Assembly: GCA_031411235.1 (NCBI GenBank)
Contig: JANOAR010000307.1
Span: 1-20,178, forward strand
Direction: 5' to 3'
Origin: JANOAR01 sp031411235
GTDB lineage: Bacteria > Verrucomicrobiota > Verrucomicrobiia > Verrucomicrobiales > Verrucomicrobiaceae
Length of the DNA: 20,178 nt
Part shown: piece after piece, positions 14,544 to 20,178 of the stretch
Layout of the letters: the number at the start of each line of letters is the position of its first letter
Position numbering within the stretch: position 1 is the stretch's first letter
Notes under the pieces: generated by a model
What the model saw: the letters and a program-made list of their open reading frames with translations, nothing else
Database searches by the model: none
What the model was told of the DNA's origin: nothing
Made by a program: the position numbers and the translations under genes

Positions 14544-15857
14544 TTAGCGCACGATCTGCACCTCGTCGCCGACACGGACAATGCTGAAAAAGCTTTTGGC
14601 CTTTTCATAAGGCAAGCGGATGCAGCCGTGGGAGGCGGGGCGTCCGGTGACGTGGCCGCTGTGCAGGCCTATGGCACCGCCATCGAGCCGCATGAACCAG
14701 GGCATCGGCACTTTGTAGAGCGTTGAGACCCATGAGGAATGTTTGTCGGTGACGACGTAGTGCCCGGTGGGGGTGCCGTAGCCCTCGCGTCCGGTTGAGA
14801 TGACGGTGCTATCGACCACTTGGCCGTCCTTCGTGACCCAGGCCCGCTGCTGCGAGAGATCGACGGTGACGAGGAGGTCGGGCTCTTGATCTGGCGAGCG
14901 GCCCAGGAGGATGCGACAGAGATAGATGTACTTCTGCGTGCAGGCGAAATTGATGGGGTAGCGGTAGTATTTGCTGGTGGGCAGGCCTGTTTTGGCCCCG
15001 TTTTGAATGAGGGCGAGCACGCCTTCGACATCGCCACGCGCGGTGCAGGCGATGAGGGGGGTGACGCCTCGGTCGGACTTGAGCGATGATTTCAAATCCG
15101 AGACGGTCACGGCCTCCAGCACGGCCTCGGGCACGGGGGAGGCGAAACGGGCATTGGCATCGGCTCCCGCGACGAGCAGGGCTTTGATGATGTCGCTGCT
15201 GCGGCGCAGTGAAGCCAGGGCCAGGGGCGGTTGCTGTGCACGGCCAGTGAGATTGGGATTGGCTCCAGCAAGGAGGAGGCTGCGCACACACTCCTCGCTA
15301 CAAAACCACACGGCAGCACAGAGTGCAGTGTCGCCCGCAGGCGTGCGCTGATCGACCGCGTGGCCCTCTCGCAGGAGCTGCTGGAGCCATTCGACATCGT
15401 CAAATAATACGGCCTGATACACAGGCGGTATGCCTTCAGCCTTGGGATGCACGGCCCGCAGATGCTCACTCAGGCGATCCAAAAAAGGGCGATATTCTGG
15501 CGCTGGCAGGGGATTAATCAGCATCGCCTTGGCCGCACTTGCCAACGCTCGGGTGATGGGCACAGCGGCGCGTATTTCGACGGCAGCTTCCGGTGGCAAG
15601 ACGTGGATGGGGGACTCGGAGCTTTGGCTTACCAAAAGGGTATCAAGGCTGTTGCTGCGCCCTTGAATGGTAGGCAAGGGAGCCCGAGTGACGATGGCGG
15701 GCTGGCCCTTGGGATGGTTGGGGATGCGCATCGCAGGCGCACTTGCCAAGGGTCGGGGCACGTTCTGGTGGAAGGTCCATGCAATGCCCAGCATCAGGCC
15801 GATGCTCATCGCAAAGGGCAAGATGATCTTCAAGGGATGTAAGCTGGCGGAAGACAC
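14544..15857 (-). CDS. Ankyrin-repeat L,D-transpeptidase (YkuD)
   Basis: This 437-residue envelope protein couples an ankyrin-repeat region to a peptidoglycan cross-linking domain. Residues 10-28 (IILPFAMSIGLMLGIAW) form a signal anchor or signal peptide. A low-complexity stretch runs to about 130. About five ankyrin-like repeats follow (about 145-320, for example VRSLLLAGANPNL and IIKALLVAGADANA). The L,D-transpeptidase domain (328-437) carries H399 and the catalytic S409-H-G-C412 motif in GRPASHGCIRLP. Such enzymes use C412 to form 3-3 cross-links or anchor proteins. The start is GTG at 15857: an in-frame TAG lies 15 bases upstream, and the first ATG (residue 17) would cut the hydrophobic segment. 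It is divergent from efp. Confidence 0.87.
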   Translation of the reverse strand: MSSASLHPLKIILPFAMSIGLMLGIAWTFHQNVPRPLASAPAMRIPNHPKGQPAIVTRAPLPTIQGRSNSLDTLLVSQSSESPIHVLPPEAAVEIRAAVPITRALASAAKAMLINPLPAPEYRPFLDRLSEHLRAVHPKAEGIPPVYQAVLFDDVEWLQQLLREGHAVDQRTPAGDTALCAAVWFCSEECVRSLLLAGANPNLTGRAQQPPLALASLRRSSDIIKALLVAGADANARFASPVPEAVLEAVTVSDLKSSLKSDRGVTPLIACTARGDVEGVLALIQNGAKTGLPTSKYYRYPINFACTQKYIYLCRILLGRSPDQEPDLLVTVDLSQQRAWVTKDGQVVDSTVISTGREGYGTPTGHYVVTDKHSSWVSTLYKVPMPWFMRLDGGAIGLHSGHVTGRPASHGCIRLPYEKAKSFFSIVRVGDEVQIVR

Positions 15858-16012
15858 GGGTGCAAAGGGCTAGGCAAAGTGGGGGGAGATGTCCAGCCTG
15901 AAATCGAATGAAAATTTTTTGGTTGGCCGAGGTCTTGTCCATTCGTCTGCCCGACGTTCGAGACTTCCCGCCTTGCATTTGCCCAGATAGTGCCTATGGG
16001 CAGCGCCCCGCT

Positions 16013-16585
16013 ATGGCTAACACACCTGTAATCAACCTCCGCAAAGGACACGCTGTCCGCTACAACAACGACGTCTGCATCGTCTCTGAAACCGAACTGA
16101 AGACGCCTCCTCGCATGGCTTCCTTTGTGCAGATGGACATCCGCAGCCTGGCCACTGGCAAGGTTTCCAAGCTGCGCATGACTTCCAATGAATCCCTGGA
16201 GGCTGTAAACCTCGTCCGCGACGCGCACGAGTACAGCTACAAGGATGGCGATGGCTACCACTTCCTGCACCCCGAGACCTTCGATGACGTGCTCGTGGGC
16301 AATGACAAGCTGGACGCTCGCACCAAGATGTACCTCATCGAAGGCCAGCGCTACAATGTGGTCTTCACCGACGATGTGGTCGCTACTGTCGAGCTGCCCG
16401 CCTCAATCATCATGACCATCACCGACTCGCCCGATGGCGTGAAGGGCGACTCGGCCAACAATGTTTACAAAGCAGCTGTGACTGAAACGGGGCTCACCGT
16501 GCAGGTTCCCCTCTTCATCGGCCCTGGCGAAAAAATCAGCGTGAAGACCGAAGACGGCAGCTACTTGGGCCGCTCGAATACCTAG
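16013..16585 (+). CDS. efp: Elongation factor P with unusual tip loop
   Basis: EF-P binds between the P and E sites of stalled ribosomes and speeds peptide-bond formation at polyproline stretches. The 190-residue protein has an N-terminal KOW-like domain, an OB domain (HEYSYKDGDGYHFLHPETFDDV) and a second OB domain (TGLTVQVPLFIGPGEKISVKT). In Escherichia coli the tip loop is PGKG with lysine 34 modified. Here the aligned loop is TPPRMASF, with R34 at the tip and no PGxG. The end (EDGSYLGR) also recalls the EF-P-like YeiP branch. The start at 16013 is fixed by MANTPVINLRKGH. No EpmA, EpmB or EarP modification gene is in the window. A strong terminator follows 19 bases after the stop. Confidence 0.93.
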   Translation: MANTPVINLRKGHAVRYNNDVCIVSETELKTPPRMASFVQMDIRSLATGKVSKLRMTSNESLEAVNLVRDAHEYSYKDGDGYHFLHPETFDDVLVGNDKLDARTKMYLIEGQRYNVVFTDDVVATVELPASIIMTITDSPDGVKGDSANNVYKAAVTETGLTVQVPLFIGPGEKISVKTEDGSYLGRSNT

Positions 16586-16604
16586 TCCACTCAGGATTTA
16601 CTGG

Positions 16605-16635
16605 AGGGAGCGCTGGCAACAGCGCTCCCTTTTTT
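16605..16635 (+). terminator. Intrinsic terminator of efp
   Basis: AGGGAGCGCTG (16605-16615) pairs over 11 bases with CAGCGCTCCCT (16620-16630) around a GCAA tetraloop, followed by T residues to 16635. Confidence 0.95.
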
Positions 16636-16659
16636 GTGCCTGAGCCAAGTCAATGACAC

Positions 16660-16694
16660 AAAAAAGCGGCAAGCATCTTTCGATACCTGCCGCT
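16660..16694 (-). terminator. Intrinsic terminator of rplS
   Basis: Read on the minus strand, AGCGGCA and TGCCGCT (16688-16694 and 16665-16671) form a 7-bp stem. A short ATC/GAT stem closes on a GAAA loop inside it, and the + strand A-run at 16660-16665 gives six U residues at the end. It lies 26 bases after the rplS stop. Confidence 0.85.
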
Positions 16695-16720
16695 GTAAAA
16701 CACAAAACGTTCAGCGCGAA

Positions 16721-17086
16721 TTAAGCGGCTGAGATAGTGCGATCCTGTTCCTTCACGGAGATCGCTTGCTTGCCCTGGCGCTCGCGGAGGTAATGCAGGC
16801 GTGCGCGACGCACTTTGCCACGCTTGGTCACTTCGATGCTGGCGATACGTGGGGTGTGCAGGGGGAAGACGCGCTCGACGCCTTCGCCGTAGCTGATCTT
16901 GCGCACGGTGAAGGCGGTGCCGAGGCCCGAGCCCTTCATCGAGATGACGATGCCTGCGAAAATCTGGATACGTTCCTTTTCACCTTCAACAACGCGGGTG
17001 TGAACCTTTACGGTGTCGCCCACGCGGAATTCGGGGAGGTCGGACTTCAATTGCTCTTGCTCGATCTTGAGGATGATGTTGCTCAT
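16721..17086 (-). CDS. rplS: Ribosomal protein bL19
   Basis: This 121-residue ribosomal protein lies at the interface of the two ribosomal subunits. The sequence shows the family signatures FRVGDTVKVHTRV, QIFAGIVISMKGSGLGTAFTVRKIS, GVERVFPLHTPRI and KVRRARLHYLRER. Length is normal. In many bacteria it follows rpsP, rimM and trmD; here none of these is adjacent, and the gene lies alone between a peptide-binding lipoprotein gene and a convergent efp. Whether it has its own promoter in 17087-17218 is not clear from the sequence. Confidence 0.98.
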   Translation of the reverse strand: MSNIILKIEQEQLKSDLPEFRVGDTVKVHTRVVEGEKERIQIFAGIVISMKGSGLGTAFTVRKISYGEGVERVFPLHTPRIASIEVTKRGKVRRARLHYLRERQGKQAISVKEQDRTISAA

Positions 17087-17218
17087 AAAACTTGGGGCGG
17101 GGTGACGGGTAGTGAAAGCGCGCCAAGAATGCAGGCGGGCAAGGGGCGGCGAATGAAGCGGAGTTCTCTATTTTGGCAACCTGTTTTTCGACCTCCGCGA
17201 AGGCTGGGTTCCCGAGGG
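17087..17218 (-). other. Short gap between the peptide-binding lipoprotein gene and rplS
   Basis: This 132-base gap separates two co-directional genes and must hold the rplS leader. On the minus strand TTGCCA lies about 95 bases before the rplS start, but no good -10 box follows at the right distance. No Shine-Dalgarno sequence precedes rplS. I see no other feature. Confidence 0.4.
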
Positions 17219-18832
17219 CTACTGCGCCCAGGACATGCAGCGAAACGGGTGATCGTCGATCATGTTTGCCTGCACGCCCTTCAGCCTGTCGCCGTGGAAA
17301 AACTGCACACCCACGTAGAAGTAGATCGGCAGCACCACGCATTCCTCGCTGATGAGCTTCCTTTCCGCCTGTTGGAAGATACCAAAGCGCTTTTGCACGT
17401 CCGCCTCGGCAGCGGCAGCGGCGATGAAGGCGTCGTAGTCTTTGCTCGCCCAGCCCGTGCGGTTGTTGCCATTGCCCGTGGTGAACATCTCCAGGAAGGT
17501 GTTGGCGTCGTTGTAATCCCCCACCCAACTGCTGCGGCAGAGGTGGTATTTCTGCTCGCGCATGGAGTCGAGATAGACCTTCCACTCCTGTTTCACGAGT
17601 TCGATCTTCACGCCCAGCGCTGCCTCCCACATGGCCTGCATTTCCACGGCGATATTGCGCTCCACGGGCTTGGGGAAATACAAATACTCGATGCTGGGCA
17701 GGCCTTTGCCGCCTGGAAATCCAGCCTCGGCGAGCAGCGCCCGCGCCTTCTCCACGTTGTAGCCGAGCCCCGGTGGCGGCGTGTAGCCACCGGCTCCAGG
17801 TGGCGTGAGACTATCCGCCTTGGCCTCGCCGAGTTGGGTGATTTTTTCGGTGATGCGACGCTTATCGATGCTCATCGCAAAGGCTTGCCGCACCCGAGCA
17901 TCATTGAAGGGCGGGCGCTGCACATTGTACCGCGTGAAGTAGCAGCCGAGGAATGGCCCGGTGTGGAAATACGGCTGCTGCTTCAGCTTCGCCGTCAGCG
18001 AGGTGGGCACCATGCCTTTGTCCATGATGAGATCCGCCTGGCCCGTGACGAAGTAATTGATCGCCGTATTCGGCTCCGCGATGGGCAGCACATCCACCGT
18101 CGCCATTTTCACATTCGCCGCGTCCCAGTAGCGTGGGTTTTTCTTTAACGAGATGCGGTCATCCAGCAGCCAGCTTTCAAGCACATACGGCCCATTTCCC
18201 ACCAGCCGCCCCGGTTTGATCCACGAGGTGCCATGCTGCCGCACGACCTTCATCGGCACGGGCGACAGGGTGCAAAAGGCGCACAGGTCGATGAAGTAAG
18301 GCGTGGGATTCTCCAGCTCCACGACCAGCGTGCGAGCATCGACGGCGTGGACTCCTACCTGCGTGAAGTCCTTCAGCTCGCCCATATTAAAGGCGCGGGC
18401 GTTCTTCACCAAATAAAGCTGAGCCGCGTAATCCGCCGCGAAGGTCGGCTCCAGCGCACGCTGCCACGAGTCCACAAAATCCTGCGCCACCACTGCCTCG
18501 CCCGTGCTCCACACAGCGTTCGAGCGCAGATGAAACGTGTAGCTCTTTTTATCCGTCGAGATGTCCCAGCGCTCCGCCGTCCCCGGCTCAGGATGCCCCT
18601 CGGCATTGATCCGGCACAGCCCCTCGAAGAGCGACTCAGCGATGCGCATCCCGACTTGATCCGTGACGACAGCAGGGTCGATGGACTCGGGCTCGGCACC
18701 GTTGATGAAGACCAGATCGGCACGCGGCCTAGACGGCGAACAAGCGGCCAGCAGCAGGGAGCAAAGAGCAATGACCACGAGGGCGGTCATGCGGGGCGCG
18801 GCTGTTGGCTGTGGTGGTTCGATCAAATTCAT
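17219..18832 (-). CDS. Peptide ABC transporter substrate-binding lipoprotein (OppA/DppA family)
   Basis: This is a 537-residue solute-binding protein of the family-5 class that delivers oligopeptides to an ABC transporter. The signal sequence ends in a lipobox (LLLAAC), so the cysteine would be lipidated. The mature protein carries family features: EPESIDPA near its start, ERWDISTDKKSYTFHLR, RVRQAFAMSIDKRRI, and a C-terminal segment ending in CMSWAQ. The ATG at 18832 is preferred over that at 18838 because AGGGA lies six bases before it; this is the only clear Shine-Dalgarno sequence I found here. No permease or ATPase genes are adjacent, so it may serve a transporter encoded elsewhere. The substrate cannot be told from the sequence. 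Confidence 0.93.
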   Translation of the reverse strand: MNLIEPPQPTAAPRMTALVVIALCSLLLAACSPSRPRADLVFINGAEPESIDPAVVTDQVGMRIAESLFEGLCRINAEGHPEPGTAERWDISTDKKSYTFHLRSNAVWSTGEAVVAQDFVDSWQRALEPTFAADYAAQLYLVKNARAFNMGELKDFTQVGVHAVDARTLVVELENPTPYFIDLCAFCTLSPVPMKVVRQHGTSWIKPGRLVGNGPYVLESWLLDDRISLKKNPRYWDAANVKMATVDVLPIAEPNTAINYFVTGQADLIMDKGMVPTSLTAKLKQQPYFHTGPFLGCYFTRYNVQRPPFNDARVRQAFAMSIDKRRITEKITQLGEAKADSLTPPGAGGYTPPPGLGYNVEKARALLAEAGFPGGKGLPSIEYLYFPKPVERNIAVEMQAMWEAALGVKIELVKQEWKVYLDSMREQKYHLCRSSWVGDYNDANTFLEMFTTGNGNNRTGWASKDYDAFIAAAAAEADVQKRFGIFQQAERKLISEECVVLPIYFYVGVQFFHGDRLKGVQANMIDDHPFRCMSWAQ

Positions 18833-18884
18833 GCCCATTCCCTAGCTCAGAACTAGGAGCACTGACAACTAAGCACTCGACATC

Positions 18885-18920
18885 AAAAAGCAGGAAGTCC
18901 GACGGACGTTCGTTCCTGCT
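18885..18920 (-). terminator. Intrinsic terminator after the collagen-like gene
   Basis: On the minus strand AGCAGGAA and TTCCTGCT (18913-18920 with 18889-18896) form an 8-bp stem with a small GTCC/GGAC hairpin inside. The + strand A-run at 18885-18889 gives the U-tail. It begins 14 bases after the collagen-like stop. Confidence 0.8.
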
Positions 18921-18933
18921 GTCCGCACGGCTC

Positions 18934-19623
18934 TCACCTCCGCAGCGCCAGCAGCAGCTCATCGAGCTTGTTCGAGATGGCCTGCATCTCCGCCTGGGTC
19001 GGCGGATCACTGACGACTAGGCTCATCGTGGGCACGGCGTTCGTGTTGCTGCTCGTGCCGATGATCGCGCTGGCGAGCTGCGCGGTGGTCACCTCGCCCG
19101 GTGCGCCATTCGTCCCGTTGCTGCCATCCGTCCCGTTCGTGCCATTGGTCCCATCCGCACCACGCGGGATGCCGAAGCTGAAATGGACGTTGCTCCCGTC
19201 GAAGCTCACCGCTCCCTGCGCCGCGTCACCGGGGTTCAGCGTGGTCACCGCATCCATGATCGCATTGGCAAACGGCGGTCCCTGCGAACCCGTCTGGCCG
19301 GTGCCCCCTGGGCTGCCATCCTGACCGCTCAGCCCCATCGCGCCATCGTTACCGCGTGGGATGCTGAAAACAAAATGCACGTTCGTCCCGTCAAAGGACA
19401 CCGTGGCCGTCGCCGGTTCGCCAGGGTTCAGCGTGTTGACCGCATCCATGATCGCCTGCGAAAACGGCGGCCCCTGGATGCCGTCGTTGCCGGGAACGCC
19501 CTGAAGACCTTGCGGCCCGGCGGGGATGGCCTGGATGAGATCAAACAGGCCGTTGAACTGCGCACGAAAATCGGCGGAGACGAGGAAGATGCTCGACGCG
19601 GGGAAGGTGGGATCGAAGGGCAT
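18934..19623 (-). CDS. Collagen-like (Gly-X-Y) protein with duplicated 44-residue module
   Basis: This 229-residue protein opens with a short globular segment (MPFDPTFPASSIFLVSADF), then short Gly-X-Y stretches such as GPQGLQGVPGNDGIQG and GTNGTNGTDGSNGTNGAPG. Two copies of a module beginning GPPF and ending IPRG.DG lie at residues 51-94 and 115-158, with 32 of 44 positions identical. Its core reads AIMDAV.TLNPG and VSFDG.NVHF. The C terminus is a short helical segment (EMQAISNKLDELLLAL). No signal peptide is seen. Similar trimeric fibre proteins occur in phage tails and on bacterial surfaces; the function here is unknown. The start at 19623 is chosen because upstream sequence in this frame is repeat DNA. 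The neighbour is a fibronectin-III protein. Confidence 0.7.
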   Translation of the reverse strand: MPFDPTFPASSIFLVSADFRAQFNGLFDLIQAIPAGPQGLQGVPGNDGIQGPPFSQAIMDAVNTLNPGEPATATVSFDGTNVHFVFSIPRGNDGAMGLSGQDGSPGGTGQTGSQGPPFANAIMDAVTTLNPGDAAQGAVSFDGSNVHFSFGIPRGADGTNGTNGTDGSNGTNGAPGEVTTAQLASAIIGTSSNTNAVPTMSLVVSDPPTQAEMQAISNKLDELLLALRR

Positions 19624-19839
19624 GGGGAGGGGAAGGGGGAGACTGGGAGACGGGGAGACTGGGAGAAGTGGAGATGGGAGAAGTGAATTCAGGGAGCCGA
19701 TACCAGGCGAGAGGAGCGCGGGAGTGAAACCGGGACAAAAGAAGACGGGAAGCCAGGAGCATTTCCCCGTCTTCCCGTCCCCAAGTCTCCAAGTCTCCAA
19801 GTCTCCAAGTCTCCAAGTCTCCAAGTCTCCCGTCCCTCC
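19624..19839 (-). repeat. Low-complexity spacer with inverted purine/pyrimidine arms
   Basis: This 216-base gap has no gene. On the minus strand it starts with purine-rich repeats, passes through a hairpin (GACGGGAAG, 19744-19752, with CTTCCCGTC, 19771-19779) and ends in pyrimidine-rich sequence of CTCCCAGT-like units just before the collagen-like start. The two ends are roughly complementary, so the transcript could fold into one long imperfect hairpin. It may be a mobile repeat or an expanded spacer. Confidence 0.5.
19781..19828. repeat. Six tandem copies of the octamer CCAAGTCT
   Basis: Six perfect copies of CCAAGTCT run without interruption from 19781 to 19828, 12 bases downstream of the fibronectin-III stop on the minus strand. 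Perfect tandem repeats of this kind vary in copy number by slippage. Related purine-rich units follow at 19627-19680. Confidence 0.95.
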
Positions 19840-20178
19840 CTACGGCGCGCGGAACACCGCGATGTCGCTGAACGGACCGTTGCCGTCCTTGCCCACGCCA
19901 TACACGCGGAACTCGTGGAGCGAGCCGGGCGTGTAGCCGTCCGCGCTGCACTTGCTCTGCTTCACCAGGCACACCTGCACCCACTCGGCATTGCCACCTT
20001 GCGGGCGGCTTTGCACCACATTCATCGAGGCCCCGGCGACCGGGTTCCACATCAGATCGAACTCGCCTGCCATGTCGCCAGCCGTCACGCGCAGGTTCTG
20101 CGGCGCGAGCAGCGGCGGCAGCGGCAGCGATGCGGCGCGGAGCGGGAAGCCCGTGCTGATCAGCGCCGCCGCATTGCC
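19840..20178 (-). CDS. Fibronectin type III domain protein, 3' part only
   Basis: The last 112 codons of a gene that continues beyond the window on the minus strand. The visible part runs from a proline-rich linker (residues such as LPLPPLLAPQNLRVT) into one fibronectin-III domain, with the typical DLMWNPVAGA near its start and TPGSLHEFRVYGVGKDGNGPFSDIA near its end. I recall similar proteins of about 200 residues with a helical N-terminal half and one C-terminal FN3 domain in Verrucomicrobia and relatives; their role is unknown. A carbohydrate- or protein-binding surface role is possible but inferred. The stop is TAG at 19840-19842, and the collagen-like gene follows. Confidence 0.75.
   Translation of the reverse strand, partial: GNAAALISTGFPLRAASLPLPPLLAPQNLRVTAGDMAGEFDLMWNPVAGASMNVVQSRPQGGNAEWVQVCLVKQSKCSADGYTPGSLHEFRVYGVGKDGNGPFSDIAVFRAP

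Noticed and set aside
16766..18148. Long open frame on the plus strand opposite rplS and the peptide-binding gene
   Set aside because: It is antisense to two clearly conserved genes and its translation resembles no family; it arises from high GC codon bias.
1..20178. CRISPR array, tRNA, rRNA or insertion sequence
   Set aside because: No spaced direct repeats, tRNA cloverleaf, rRNA segment or transposase frame was seen on either strand. The octamer array at 19781 has no spacers.

Overview
The window reads as a moderately GC-rich chromosomal segment of a Verrucomicrobiota bacterium (PVC group). The main evidence is a secretin of the Amuc_1098 type IV pilus family, a cytochrome-c/SHD1 protein of the kind common in Planctomycetes and Verrucomicrobia, an EF-P with a non-standard 'PPRMAS' loop, and a collagen-like protein beside a C-terminal fibronectin-III protein. 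The assignment is inferred from protein features; no rRNA or tRNA was seen.

Layout. (1) Positions 1-590 hold no convincing gene but several strong inverted repeats, including a nested stem-loop at 314-403 and a perfect 14-bp palindrome at 543-556, just ahead of mod. (2) 591-4913 (+) is a two-gene type III-like restriction-modification system (mod, res). (3) 5096-5656 (-) is a ParD/ParE-type toxin-antitoxin locus: the antitoxin is intact, the toxin carries a frameshift and an in-frame stop. Parts 1-3 form an accessory or defence segment. (4) 5722-8857 (-) encodes a trypsin-like HtrA/DegP protease and an FAD-dependent amine-oxidase-type oxidoreductase, separated by a large hairpin element. (5) 9136-10888 (+) encodes a cytochrome-like secreted protein and GAPDH, followed by a strong bidirectional terminator. 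(6) 11046-15857 (-) is a co-directional run: ankyrin-L,D-transpeptidase, NrdR, HIT protein, Amuc_1098-family secretin. (7) 16013-16585 (+) is efp, convergent with rplS (16721-17086, -); each has its own hairpin terminator. (8) 17219-18832 (-) is a peptide-transporter solute-binding lipoprotein. (9) 18934-20178 (-) holds a collagen-like protein with two copies of a 44-residue module and the C-terminal part of a fibronectin-III protein cut by the window edge, separated by a low-complexity spacer with six copies of an 8-bp repeat.

The R-M and TA genes are defence or addiction functions. The rest is core metabolism, translation, envelope quality control and cell-surface functions, with no single pathway joining them. 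The strongest leads are the structured element upstream of mod, the decaying ParE toxin, the unusual EF-P tip loop, the ankyrin-YkuD fusion, the hairpin and short-repeat spacers, and the near absence of Shine-Dalgarno sequences.
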